From NCBI RefSeq assembly GCF_900109145.1, contig NZ_FNYY01000014.1:79374-143373 (forward strand): a stretch of DNA of 64,000 nucleotides, given 5' to 3'. The translations under genes were made by a program, and so were the position numbers. The notes below the pieces were generated by a model. It was not told the DNA's origin, did no database searches, and saw nothing but the letters and a program-made list of their open reading frames with translations. Position 1 is the first letter of the stretch; each line of letters begins with the position of its first letter. The stretch is from Marinovum algicola. Lineage in GTDB: Bacteria > Pseudomonadota > Alphaproteobacteria > Rhodobacterales > Rhodobacteraceae. This document shows positions 28,341 to 37,312 of the stretch, one piece after another.

Positions 28341-29642
28341 TTAGCGTTTCAGGTTCACGGTTTCCGACAGCATTTCGTCGGCGGTGGTGATGATCTTGGC
28401 GTTGGAAGAATAGGCGCGCTGGCGCTGGATCAGGCTGGTCAGCTCCTGCGCGATATCGACATTGGCGGATTCCACGCCACCGGAGGTCAGGGTGCCGGTT
28501 TCGCCGCTGCCGGCCTGGCCGAGATAGAAATCGCCGGAGTCCATCGAGGTGGAGAAGGTCGAATTGTTGGTGGTCTGCAAGCCATTGGCGTTCGAGAAAG
28601 TGGCCAGCGGCACCTGGTAGAGCGCCGAGCGGGTGCCATTGTCGAACACGCCCCAGACATTGCCGAATTCGTCGAATTCCACCCGCGTCAGCGTGCCGCT
28701 CTCGGAGCCGTCGGCCTCGATGGTCAGGGGCGAGTAATCGCCCGAGAACTGGCTCAGCCCGTCAAAGCTGCCGGGCGCGCCGAGCGAGACGTCGACCACC
28801 TGCGGCGTGGTGCCGTTGTTGACGGTCAGCGTCATCACGCCGGTTGCCGGGTTGAAGGCAAAGCCCGCCGGGGCGGTGGCGGTCGATGTGGCATTGGCAT
28901 AGGCCAGCGGCGCGCCGGCGTTGGGGCCGCTGTCGGCAAAGCTCATGGTGACTTCGCCGTAGCTGGTATTGGCGTCGCTGATCGTCACCTGCCAGCTGTT
29001 GGGCGTGGTGGTGGGCTGGAACGACAGGGTCAGCCGCTCGGCCGCGCCGAGGGCGTTGTAATATTCGACCGAAGAGACAAAGGGATCGCCGGCGGCGGCC
29101 TGTCCGGTTTCCTGCGACGGCAGGTTGCCGCCAATCGCGATATTGCCGGTGATCGACCCGGCAATCGTCTGGTTGGCGACATTGACCGGCACCAGATCGG
29201 CAAAGCTGTTGCGGTCGACCGCGCCAAGCGCGCCGTTGGCGCCATAGGCATACCCCATCAGGTAGAGCCCGGCTGAATTGACCATATTGCCGTTGTCATC
29301 GGGCTCAAAGCTGCCGACGCGGGTGAACAGGTTGCCGTTGGTGTAAGAGGCATCGATGTTCGAGTTGACCACGAAAAAGCCGTTGCCGGTGATCGCCAGA
29401 TTGGTGGCGATCGCGGTGTCGAGGTAATTGCCGTCAACCGTGTTGCTGTGGATCGAGGTGGTCTGCACGCCGGTGGCCATGGCGCCACTGGCGCCCGAGG
29501 CCCCGGCGGTAACCATCTGCTCGAAGCTGCGGCGATAGCCGACCGTATCGGCATTCGCGATATTGTAAGAGATGCTGCTGACCGCCGTGGAATTCGCCAG
29601 CAGCCCGCTGACGCCCGACGCCATCGCGTTGGTAATGCTCAT
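28341..29642 (-). CDS. flgE: Flagellar hook protein FlgE
   Basis: 433 residues. The ATG at 29642 follows GAGGCGG and starts MSITNAMASGVSGLLANSTA, a typical hook N-terminus; an in-frame ATG at 29678 is less likely. NIANADTVGYRRSFEQ and the C-terminal SANVDIAQELTSLIQRQRAY, TTADEMLSETVNLKR are the axial-protein signatures. Long variable middle domains build the curved hook. It heads the flgE-flgK-flgL unit. Confidence 0.92.
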   Translation of the reverse strand: MSITNAMASGVSGLLANSTAVSSISYNIANADTVGYRRSFEQMVTAGASGASGAMATGVQTTSIHSNTVDGNYLDTAIATNLAITGNGFFVVNSNIDASYTNGNLFTRVGSFEPDDNGNMVNSAGLYLMGYAYGANGALGAVDRNSFADLVPVNVANQTIAGSITGNIAIGGNLPSQETGQAAAGDPFVSSVEYYNALGAAERLTLSFQPTTTPNSWQVTISDANTSYGEVTMSFADSGPNAGAPLAYANATSTATAPAGFAFNPATGVMTLTVNNGTTPQVVDVSLGAPGSFDGLSQFSGDYSPLTIEADGSESGTLTRVEFDEFGNVWGVFDNGTRSALYQVPLATFSNANGLQTTNNSTFSTSMDSGDFYLGQAGSGETGTLTSGGVESANVDIAQELTSLIQRQRAYSSNAKIITTADEMLSETVNLKR

Positions 29643-29705
29643 ATCCGCCTCGTCTTTGCCGTGCCGGTGTTGGGTCACCGTTGCCCCTACATATAGACCA
29701 GCCTG

Positions 29706-29721
29706 GTTACACCAAGTTTAA
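29706..29721 (-). promoter_or_regulatory. CtrA-like box upstream of flgE
   Basis: On the minus strand TTAA-ACTTGGT-GTAAC matches the CtrA consensus TTAA-N7-TTAAC with one mismatch, about 65 bases upstream of the flgE ATG. It lies in a 155-base gap between flgE and the TPR-like gene, which has few other features. Confidence 0.35.
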
Positions 29722-29797
29722 AGACGGCTGTTCTTGGCGATGTTTTACAACCGCTTCGCTGATCCTTGCCTGTTTTTGCGGCTGCCGGCGCGGGGCC

Positions 29798-31651
29798 TCA
29801 ATTGACGCTGCGCGGTGCCGACAGCGTGTCGAGCATGTCCTGTGCGCTGTCGATCCGCCGGCGGGCGGCGTCCTGGCGCAGCGGCAGAAGCTCCGGCACC
29901 TGGGCGGTCAGGGTGGCGGCAATCTCGGTCCATTCCGGCAGGTCGGTCAGGGCGGCGAAGCGACCGACCAGATCGGCGGCGGTGGCCACGTCGCCGCTGC
30001 GATGGGCGGCAAGCAGATAGCGGATCGCGTCGGGCAGCGGCAGATCGGCCCCGGTGCGCGCCGCCAGCGCGGCATAGGCGGCCTGCGCCTCGGGCCATTC
30101 GCCGCGTTCGAACCGGGCCTGGGCGCGCAGCCGCAGCACCTGTTCGGGCGCCTCCGCCGCGCTGGCCGACAAGAGCGCGGCGCGCTGACCGGTCTCGTCG
30201 AGATAGCGCGCCGAGACCAGCGCCAGTCGCGCGGCCAGCGCCGGCTCCTCGGGCCTGGGCGGCTCTGCCAGCCGCAGGCCCAGCGCCTCGAACTGCCCGC
30301 CCTGCAACAGCGCCTCGGCCTCCTTGACGGCCAACCGGTCGAGCTGGCCGGGAAGCGGCGCAAACAGGCCCAGATCCTGCGCCGCGGTCAGGTGGTCGCG
30401 GATCGTGGCGAATTCCTGCGCCGCGACGGTGGTGGCGCCTGCGGCCAGGAACCCGTCGGCGAACCGCTCGGCCGACAGGGCGTAATCGGCGGTAAAGCGG
30501 AACCAGGGCGCAATCCGGGCGTGCAGCGCCATGAAGGCCGAGAGCGAGATCTCGCCGCTGGCGCCCTGTTCGTAGAGCTTGCCGATCAGATGTTGCGCTT
30601 TCTGCTGCGCTCCCTGCGCCTGGTCGGTGCCCGGATGGCGCTGGCGCAGCCGGCCATAGGTCTCTACCGCCGCGACCGGATCGCCCGCGATCTCTTGCAG
30701 CGCCGCCAGATCGCCCAGGGTGTCCGCCGCCGCGGCATCGCCCCGCCAGATCTCGGTTTCGAGCGCCAGCAGGTCGGCGGCCTCGGCAGAGCTCAGCGCA
30801 TCCTGGCGTAACCCGAGATCGACCAGTGCCCGCCGCGCCCGGTGGCCCCAGCGATCGGAGCCCGATTGTGCCAGCGCATAGCTGTCGAAGGCCGCCAACG
30901 GCGCATCACCGGCTTCGGCCACCTTGCCCAGCAGGAAATGCAGCGCCGGGCTGTCGTGCAGGGTGACATGATCCTCGAACCGGCTGGCGATATCGCGGGC
31001 AAGCTGCCATTGCCGGTCGTCGATGGCGCATTCCAGCAGCGCCGGCAGCGCCTGTTCGCGGGCCACCTCCGGGAACCGTTGCAGCCGCTCGAAGGCGGCG
31101 CGCAGCCCCGGCGCGGCCTTGGCGCACGCGCCGGCGCGCAGATCCGACATCACCAGCAAGAGCGGCTGATCGGGCCATTTGGCGTAATGCGGCGCCAGCA
31201 GATTGGCGGCGCGCTCGGTCAGCGGCCGGCCCAGCGGATCGAACAGCCCCAGCGCCAGCTCCAGCGCCGCCGCACGCAGGCCATGCGCCGGCGGCACCTG
31301 CGGCCCGCGCACCTCCGAGAGGATCGACAGCGCCTCCGGGATCATGCCGTGGGCAAAGTGAAATTCGGCCAGCTCGATCAGCACCCGCATCCGCGCCGGC
31401 CCGGTTTCGCCGGCGCGCAGCAGCGCCGCCATCAGCGCCGTGCGCCCGGCCAGAAACGGCTGCGACTCGCGCGGCGCGAGGTAAAGCACCGGCGGCTCGA
31501 TCCCCCAGATCGGCGCCTCCAGCCCCTGCACCGCGGGCATCGCGCGCACCGTCTCGGTGGCCGCCGCAGAGGATTGGGGCAGCCCCAGGGTCAGCGCCGC
31601 GACAGCGCCGAGAAAACAAGAATAGGCCGAGTTTTTTCGCCGTTTCATCAT
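29798..31651 (-). CDS. Periplasmic helical-repeat (TPR-like) protein in the flagellar cluster
   Basis: 617 residues, with a signal peptide (KRRK, then CFLGAVAALTLGLPQSSAAA) and otherwise Ala/Leu-rich helices in TPR-like pairs (for example AEFHFAHGMIPEALSILSEV, LAALQEIAGDPVAAVETYGR). No enzyme motif is visible. I do not recognise the family. Position next to flgE and flgF, periplasmic location and the presence of motE suggest a motor or basal-body accessory factor, perhaps filling the place of rhizobial MotC; that is a guess. Divergent from flgF across 92 bases. Confidence 0.75.
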   Translation of the reverse strand: MMKRRKNSAYSCFLGAVAALTLGLPQSSAAATETVRAMPAVQGLEAPIWGIEPPVLYLAPRESQPFLAGRTALMAALLRAGETGPARMRVLIELAEFHFAHGMIPEALSILSEVRGPQVPPAHGLRAAALELALGLFDPLGRPLTERAANLLAPHYAKWPDQPLLLVMSDLRAGACAKAAPGLRAAFERLQRFPEVAREQALPALLECAIDDRQWQLARDIASRFEDHVTLHDSPALHFLLGKVAEAGDAPLAAFDSYALAQSGSDRWGHRARRALVDLGLRQDALSSAEAADLLALETEIWRGDAAAADTLGDLAALQEIAGDPVAAVETYGRLRQRHPGTDQAQGAQQKAQHLIGKLYEQGASGEISLSAFMALHARIAPWFRFTADYALSAERFADGFLAAGATTVAAQEFATIRDHLTAAQDLGLFAPLPGQLDRLAVKEAEALLQGGQFEALGLRLAEPPRPEEPALAARLALVSARYLDETGQRAALLSASAAEAPEQVLRLRAQARFERGEWPEAQAAYAALAARTGADLPLPDAIRYLLAAHRSGDVATAADLVGRFAALTDLPEWTEIAATLTAQVPELLPLRQDAARRRIDSAQDMLDTLSAPRSVN

Positions 31652-31743
31652 GATTGTTCTTGATGTACACCAAATGAAAACGCATTGTCAGCAAGAAAAG
31701 AGCGTCACGCAAGCGGTAGAACAAGAATTGATTGAGATGATCG

Positions 31744-32493
31744 ATGGATAATTCCACCTATGTCGCCCTGTCTCAGCTCACTGCGCTGGAGCGTCAGCTT
31801 GACGTCACCGCCAACAATATCGCCAACGCCAATTCCACCGGCTTCAAGGCCGAACGCGTGCTGTTCGAAAGCTACCTGAACCCCGACAGCACCGACGTCA
31901 CCGGCGAGGGCACCAGCTACCTGATCGATCGCGGCTCCTATCTCGATGACCGCTCCGGCGTCGTGCTCCAGACCGGCAACCCGCTCGACATGGCGCTTTC
32001 GGGTGCCGGCTGGTTTGCCTACGAGTTGGAGGACGGCCAGCAGGCCTTTGGCCGCGACGGCAATTTCGTGCTCGACCCGCAGGGCCGCGTTGTCACCACC
32101 AGCGGCGCCCAGGTGCTGGACGCGGGCGGCGCGCCGCTGGCCCTGCCGCCGGCCCTGGCCGCGACGGTGGCGATCTCGGGCGAGGGGGTGATCTCGTCGC
32201 AGCAGGGCGGCGTGCTGGGTCAGATCGGCATTTTCGCCCTGCCCGACCGCCAGTCCCTGGGCCGCGCCGGCGGCGGCATGTTCGTCCCCGAGGACGGCAC
32301 CGCCCAGCTTGCCCCCGACGACACCGGCACCGAAGTGATCCAGGGCGCGCTGGAAGCCAGCAACGTACAGGCGGTGAGCGAAGTGACGCGGCTGATCGAC
32401 ATTCAGCAGGCCTATCAGCACGCGCTCAACCTGATTTCGTCAGAGGACGACCTGAAAAAAGAGATGCTGAGCCGCATCGGCCAGACCAGCTAG
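31744..32493 (+). CDS. flgF: Proximal rod protein FlgF
   Basis: 249 residues; starts NSTYVALSQLTALERQLDVT and NIANANSTGFKAERVLFESY, typical of FlgF, with a C-terminal LEASNVQAVSEVTRLIDIQQ helix. One of the rod proteins. First in the flgF-flgG-flgA-flgH operon. The ATG has only a weak ribosome-binding site (TTGAG). Confidence 0.92.
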   Translation: MDNSTYVALSQLTALERQLDVTANNIANANSTGFKAERVLFESYLNPDSTDVTGEGTSYLIDRGSYLDDRSGVVLQTGNPLDMALSGAGWFAYELEDGQQAFGRDGNFVLDPQGRVVTTSGAQVLDAGGAPLALPPALAATVAISGEGVISSQQGGVLGQIGIFALPDRQSLGRAGGGMFVPEDGTAQLAPDDTGTEVIQGALEASNVQAVSEVTRLIDIQQAYQHALNLISSEDDLKKEMLSRIGQTS

Positions 32494-32507
32494 AGAGGGA
32501 GACGCAG

Positions 32508-33293
32508 ATGAAAGCCCTGGGTATCGCCGCCACCGGCATGATGGCGCAGCAGACCAATGTCGACGTGATTTCCAACAATATCGCCAACGCCAATACCACC
32601 GGCTACAAAACCGCCCGCGCCTCTTTTACCGATCTGGTGTACGAGAACCTCTCACGCGAGGGGGCGGTGACGGCGGAAGAGGGTAACACCCGGCCGGTGG
32701 GCCTCGACGTCGGCCTCGGCGTGCAGGCGGTGGGGACGGTCCGGCTCAACACCCAGGGCGGGCTGGTGCAGACCCAGAACCAGCTCGACATGGCGATCGA
32801 CGGGCGCGGCTATTTCACCGTCAACCTGCCCGATGGCGATCAGGCCTATACCCGCGACGGCTCTTTCCGGCTTTCGGCCGAGGGGCAGATCGTCAATGGC
32901 AGCGGCTACGAGATCGATCCCGGCGTGGTGCTGCCGGCCAATACCACCAAGATCGAGATCAGCGACACCGGCATCGTCAGCGCCTTTGTCGACAACGATC
33001 CGGTGCCGGTCGAGATCGGCCAGCTCACCCTGGCCACCTTTGTCAACGACGCCGGCATGCGGCCCCTGGGCGACAACCTATTGCAGGCCACCGTCGCGTC
33101 GGGCGATGCGATCCCCTCGCTGCCCGGCGATGAGGGCGTCGGCATCCTGCGGCAGGGATATCTCGAAAGCTCGAACGTCGATATCGTCCGCCAGATCACC
33201 GATCTGATCCAGGCACAGCGCGCCTACGAGATGAACTCCAAGGCCATTTCAACCGCCGACGAAATGATGTCGGCCGCCAACCAGATCCGGTAA
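32508..33293 (+). CDS. flgG: Distal rod protein FlgG
   Basis: 261 residues, the normal length. MKALGIAATGMMAQQTNVDV, ISNNIANANTTGYKTARASF, LNTQGGLVQTQNQLDMAIDG and the C-terminal ESSNVDIVRQITDLIQAQRA are almost canonical FlgG. It builds the distal rod through the P and L rings. AGAGAGGGAGA precedes the ATG, the best ribosome-binding site in this operon. Confidence 0.96.
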   Translation: MKALGIAATGMMAQQTNVDVISNNIANANTTGYKTARASFTDLVYENLSREGAVTAEEGNTRPVGLDVGLGVQAVGTVRLNTQGGLVQTQNQLDMAIDGRGYFTVNLPDGDQAYTRDGSFRLSAEGQIVNGSGYEIDPGVVLPANTTKIEISDTGIVSAFVDNDPVPVEIGQLTLATFVNDAGMRPLGDNLLQATVASGDAIPSLPGDEGVGILRQGYLESSNVDIVRQITDLIQAQRAYEMNSKAISTADEMMSAANQIR

Positions 33294-33296
33294 GCC

Positions 33297-33953
33297 ATGC
33301 CTGTCCTTGCCCTGATCCTTGCCCTTGTTCTTGCTCCGCTTTCGGCCCGCGCCGAAACCGCGGATGTGCTGATCGAGGAGCAGGTGCGCCAGAGCTGGGG
33401 CAACGAGCTGCCGGCCGAGGCGCTGATCCGCATCCGCTTCTCCGGCAATGCCGCCGCCGAGGCCGAGATGATCTCGGCCTTCTGGATGGACCGCGACAGC
33501 GGCCGGTTTCTGGCCAATGCGGTGACCGAGACCGGCGTCACCCACCGGCTCGAGGGCATGGCGCTGCCGGTGCTGGCGGTGCCGGTGCCGGCGCGGCGGC
33601 TGATGCCGGGCGCCATTATCGGCACCGATGATATCGCCATCACCGAGCTTCCGCTGCGCCGCATCGGTGCCTTCACCATCACCGAGCCCGAGTTGCTCGA
33701 GGGCATGCAGGTCCGCCGCATGCTGGCCCAGGGCCGGCCGGTGATGACGCAATCGGTGATGCAGCCGCTGGTGATCGACCGCGGCGACAAGGTCAACATC
33801 CTCTATGACGACGGCCGGCTGGTCCTGACCGCCCCGGGCCGCGCGCTCGACAGTGCCCATCGCGGCGCCGAACTGCGCATCGTCAATCTGGTCAGCAATG
33901 CCCCGCTCGAGGCGATTGCCCGCGGGCCGGGGCTTGTGGAGGTGATCCGATGA
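33297..33953 (+). CDS. flgA: P-ring chaperone FlgA
   Basis: 218 residues with an N-terminal signal peptide (LALILALVLAPLSARA) and a C-terminal SAF-like domain: PARRLMPGAIIGTDDIAITE, QGRPVMTQSVMQP and DRGDKVNILYDDGRLVLTAP. FlgA assists FlgI polymerisation in the periplasm. Three bases after flgG and overlapping flgH by four. Confidence 0.9.
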   Translation: MPVLALILALVLAPLSARAETADVLIEEQVRQSWGNELPAEALIRIRFSGNAAAEAEMISAFWMDRDSGRFLANAVTETGVTHRLEGMALPVLAVPVPARRLMPGAIIGTDDIAITELPLRRIGAFTITEPELLEGMQVRRMLAQGRPVMTQSVMQPLVIDRGDKVNILYDDGRLVLTAPGRALDSAHRGAELRIVNLVSNAPLEAIARGPGLVEVIR

Positions 33954-34711
33954 TCCGTTTACGCCAAATTCTGCCGGCCGGCCCGGCGCTTGTGCTGCTT
34001 GCCGCCTGTGGCAAACCGGTGTTCGACCGCGACCCCGAGCTCAGCCCGATCGGCGTCGACCGCCGCGACCTGGCCGCCGCGCAGACGGTCAACGTGCCGA
34101 TGCCCCCGCCCGAAATGCCGCGCATTCCCGATCGGGCCGAACGCGCCTCGCTCTGGGAGCCGGGCAGCGGCGGCTTCTTTGCCGATCAGCGGGCAACCCA
34201 GATCGGCGATCTTCTGACCATCGTGATCGAGATCGACGACGAGGCCAGCCTCGACAACGCCTCGGACCGCAGCCGCAGCGGCGACAGCTCGCTGACGCTG
34301 GCCGGGTTCTTCGGCTATGGCTCGCAGATCGACAAGATCCTGCCCGGCGTCGGCCCCGCCGACCTGCCCAGCGGCGACATCGTCGATATCGGGTCGACCA
34401 CCAGCGCCAGCGGCGACGGCTCGATCGATCGCCGCGAGTCGATTTCGCTGCGCATGGCGGCGCTGGTGGTGCAGGCGCTGCCCAACGGCAATCTGGTGGT
34501 GGTCGGCCGGCAGGAGGTGAAGGTGAACGAAGAACTGCGCGAACTGCGGGTCTCCGGCATCATCCGCCCGCAGGACATCGACCGGGGCAATACCATCCGC
34601 TACGACAAGATGGCCGAAGCCCGCATCAGCTATGGCGGCCGCGGATCGATCAGCCGCCAGCAGGTGCGCGGCTATGGCGAGGACGTGATGGACGTAATCC
34701 TGCCATATTAG
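33950..34711 (+). CDS. flgH: Flagellar L-ring lipoprotein FlgH
   Basis: 253 residues with a lipoprotein signal (LVLLAACGK, lipidation at Cys). The mature part is typical FlgH: SLWEPGSGGFFADQRATQIG, LLTIVIEIDDEASLDN, LPNGNLVVVGRQEVKVNEEL and IRPQDIDRGNTI. It forms the outer-membrane L ring. Last gene of the flgF-flgH run. Confidence 0.95.
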   Translation: MIRLRQILPAGPALVLLAACGKPVFDRDPELSPIGVDRRDLAAAQTVNVPMPPPEMPRIPDRAERASLWEPGSGGFFADQRATQIGDLLTIVIEIDDEASLDNASDRSRSGDSSLTLAGFFGYGSQIDKILPGVGPADLPSGDIVDIGSTTSASGDGSIDRRESISLRMAALVVQALPNGNLVVVGRQEVKVNEELRELRVSGIIRPQDIDRGNTIRYDKMAEARISYGGRGSISRQQVRGYGEDVMDVILPY

Positions 34712-34797
34712 ACCTAACTTCCGACAAAGTTTGCGAAAAGTTTTGTCTGATTGCCAAGCGATAACCGATTCCGAGACAACCAGTTCGGAATCAGGAC

Positions 34798-35370
34798 ATG
34801 CAGAAGACCGCTATCGCCTTTGTCGCCCTGCCGCTCGCCTTTGCCGCGGCGGGATATGCCGGTGGGCAGGTGATGCCCGCCGCCGTCGTGACAGCGGCGC
34901 CCTCCGAAATCGATCCCCCGGGCCAGACCCCGGCGGCGCAGGTTCTCGACGAACTCGCCGACAAGGAAAGCGGGCAGGAGAGCCCCGACGAAGGCGCCGC
35001 GACGCCGGACGCCGACCATTCGCAGACCGCGGCCGCGCGCAACGAGGCCAATGTGGTGCGCCTCGGCCGGATGAGCGTGCCGGTCTATCGCGCCCATAGC
35101 GTGACCTATGTGGTGTCGGAAATCGGCGTCGAGATGCGCGACACCGAAGCGGCCGCCAAGTTCAGCGATGCCGAGAACACCTCGCGCCTGCGCGATGCGG
35201 TGCTGGCCTCGCTGCATCGCGCGGCCGAAGGGCTGAGCCTGACCGGCGAACGGGTCGAGACGCCGCGGCTGGCCGAAACCCTTGTGGCCGATCTTCGGGA
35301 TGATTTTGGCGCGGATGTCGCCGAGGTTCTGCTTCTGTCGCTGCTTCAGGCCGAGGTGCCGCGCAGCTGA
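34798..35370 (+). CDS. FliL-like membrane-anchored periplasmic protein
   Basis: 190 residues: an N-terminal hydrophobic segment (TAIAFVALPLAFAAAGYAGG), an acidic Pro/Ala linker, then a small domain with VVRLGRMSVPVYRAHSVTYV and TSRLRDAVLASLHRAAEG that looks like a diverged FliL domain. A canonical fliL already sits at 14908-15468; rhizobia place fliL after flgH, so this may be a second, specialised copy. It is 87 bases past flgH, and the gap contains a G-U-containing hairpin (about 34724-34748) with TTTGTC at its end. Confidence 0.6.
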   Translation: MQKTAIAFVALPLAFAAAGYAGGQVMPAAVVTAAPSEIDPPGQTPAAQVLDELADKESGQESPDEGAATPDADHSQTAAARNEANVVRLGRMSVPVYRAHSVTYVVSEIGVEMRDTEAAAKFSDAENTSRLRDAVLASLHRAAEGLSLTGERVETPRLAETLVADLRDDFGADVAEVLLLSLLQAEVPRS

Positions 35371-35376
35371 GACGGC

Positions 35377-36048
35377 TCAGCGCACCTCTTCGATCAACCC
35401 GGCGAGCACCGCTTCGCCGGTTTCCAGCTGCAACACCGCCAGCCCCTGATCATAGGTCAGCCCGGTGACCTGCGCCAAGGCGAAGGTCTGCGAGGTCACC
35501 GTGTTGCCATCGAGATCCAGCGCCGTGAGCTGCACCGAATATTGCCCGTCGGGCAGGGCCGCACCGGCGTCGTCCAACCCATCCCAGGCGACCTCGTGCA
35601 GGCTTCCGGTGCTGCCTGGCAAGCCGTAGAAGCTGCGCAGGATGGTGCCGTTTGCGTCGGTCACATCCATCGTCACCAGCTGCGCCTCGTTGCCCAGCCG
35701 ATAGCCCAGCGTCGCCCCGCCACCGGACAGGGCCACTTCTGACGACGGCGCCACCACGCTGTGGCCGATCAGGTTCAGCCCCGAGATCGCCGACAGGCTG
35801 GTGAGCTGCGCGGCAATGCCTTCGAGGTTGGCATTCTGCGCCACCGCCTGTTCGACCTGGGTCAGCGTCGCGAGCTGCGAGACAAAGGCGGTGCTGTCCA
35901 TCGGCTCGAGCGGATCCTGGTTCTGGATCTGCGCGGTCAGCAGGGTGATGAAGCTCTGATAATCCTCGCCGAGCTGGCTCAGGGCGTTGTTGGAGCCGGA
36001 GGCGGTGCCGTTGGTCGCGCCGGTCAGGCCATAGGGATCGATTGCCAT
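35377..36048 (-). CDS. flgD: Hook-cap protein FlgD
   Basis: 223 residues from ATG 36048. The conserved N-terminal scaffold motif LGEDYQSFITLLTAQIQNQD, then PLEPMDSTAFVSQLATLTQV is clear, followed by a beta-rich FlgD Tudor/FnIII region (SLHEVAWDGLDDAGAALPDG). FlgD caps the growing hook. Follows fliK by 13 bases; its 3' end is six bases from the convergent FliL-like gene. Confidence 0.93.
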   Translation of the reverse strand: MAIDPYGLTGATNGTASGSNNALSQLGEDYQSFITLLTAQIQNQDPLEPMDSTAFVSQLATLTQVEQAVAQNANLEGIAAQLTSLSAISGLNLIGHSVVAPSSEVALSGGGATLGYRLGNEAQLVTMDVTDANGTILRSFYGLPGSTGSLHEVAWDGLDDAGAALPDGQYSVQLTALDLDGNTVTSQTFALAQVTGLTYDQGLAVLQLETGEAVLAGLIEEVR

Positions 36049-36061
36049 TGTTCTGTCCTTG

Positions 36062-37312
36062 TCAGACCGTGATATCGACGCCGCCAGAGGCGGGCGCGGC
36101 GGGGGTCGGGGGATCGGTCGGCTCGGCGGCCGTCTCACCGGCCCATGTTTGCGGCAGCGCGGTCTGTCGCGCGCCCTGCCCGGTGTTCTGGCGCGCGCCC
36201 TCGCCGCTGCCCTGGCTGCCCATGTCGGCGAAGCTGAGTCCGCGCGCCTCGACCTGATGGCCGGCATCGCGCAGCAGCGTCAAGAGCCCCTCGCGATCGG
36301 CCCGCAGACTGCCCAGAACCGAGGCCTGATCGGCCCGGACGGTGACGTTGATCTGGCCGTCGTCGCCGGGTGCGAGGCTGATTTCGACCCGGCCGAGCCC
36401 CTCGGGCCGAAGCGCGACGCGGATGGTGCCGCCCTGATCCACCTGGGCGCGGAGCTGGCCGAGGATCTGGCCGCTGTCGGGCAGCGGCGCACGGGCCTGC
36501 TGTGCCACCACCTCGGGCGGCGGCGCCGGGGTGAATACTGTCCCGGGCTGCGCCGGAGCGGGCGCAGGCGCGGCGGCCATGTCGGCGATCACCGGCGCGC
36601 GCAGCTCGGCCCCCGCGGCTGCCGGGGGGGCGGGCACGGCCGCGACGCCGGCGCGCAACTCCACGCGCGAAGGGGCCAGGTCCACCGGCGGTCGCTCAGC
36701 CATCTGCCGCATCTCCGTGGCACCGCCCGCAGGGATCTGCGACACCGCCCTGTCGCCGCGCAATGGCGGCTCGGCCTGCGCCTGCGGCGTCTCTGCCACC
36801 TGCGCCGAGATATCCGAGATCAGCCGGGACACCTCGGTCCGCACCTCGGTCGGGCCGGTGCGCGCCGCCGCTTCCACCACCGGCGCAGCGGGTGCGCGGA
36901 GCGCCTGAAGCGCCTCGGTCAGACGCTGCCCGGCGAGAACGGGCGGCCCGGCCTCGATTCCGGGCGCCGCCGGCGGCAACACGACCTCCGCCAGCGCGGC
37001 GACCAGCGGCACCAGAGCCTCGGCAAGTTCCGCATCGGCAAGCTTCGGATCCTCCAGCGCCGCCTGGGCCTCGGCCAGAAGCGCTTCGAGCCCGCCGTCA
37101 GCCGTCTCCTGCGCCGTCTCGCGGGACGTGCCGGAGGCCGCTTTGGGTGCCGGCAGATCGCCGGACCCCTCTTGCCCCTCGCGCCGACCCAGCAACGCAG
37201 CGAAAAGCCCGGCACCGGCCGCGTCAGGGGACGCGTCACGGGCCGCGCCGCGCGCGGACGGTTCGGTGCCGGTGGCAGAGGCCAGACCGGCCAGGGCGCT
37301 GAGGATGTTCAT
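36062..37312 (-). CDS. fliK: Hook-length control protein FliK
   Basis: 416 residues, low-complexity Ala/Pro/Glu-rich over the first ~300, then the Flg_hook domain: TIRVALRPEGLGRVEISLAP, INVTVRADQASVLGSLRADR, LLTLLRDAGHQVEARGLSF. FliK measures hook length and switches export specificity through FlhB. I take ATG 37312, which shares its base with the sigma-factor stop (TGATG); a GTG lies one codon earlier. Confidence 0.88.
   Translation of the reverse strand: MNILSALAGLASATGTEPSARGAARDASPDAAGAGLFAALLGRREGQEGSGDLPAPKAASGTSRETAQETADGGLEALLAEAQAALEDPKLADAELAEALVPLVAALAEVVLPPAAPGIEAGPPVLAGQRLTEALQALRAPAAPVVEAAARTGPTEVRTEVSRLISDISAQVAETPQAQAEPPLRGDRAVSQIPAGGATEMRQMAERPPVDLAPSRVELRAGVAAVPAPPAAAGAELRAPVIADMAAAPAPAPAQPGTVFTPAPPPEVVAQQARAPLPDSGQILGQLRAQVDQGGTIRVALRPEGLGRVEISLAPGDDGQINVTVRADQASVLGSLRADREGLLTLLRDAGHQVEARGLSFADMGSQGSGEGARQNTGQGARQTALPQTWAGETAAEPTDPPTPAAPASGGVDITV

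Noticed and set aside
26856..29276. 806-codon open frame on the plus strand
   Set aside because: Antisense to flgK and flgE, which have unmistakable hook-protein ends; translation is Gly/Arg-rich with no domain.
34724..34748. Hairpin GACAAA...TTTGTC after flgH as a terminator
   Set aside because: Stem contains G-U pairs and is not followed by a T run; the following gene is likely read through.
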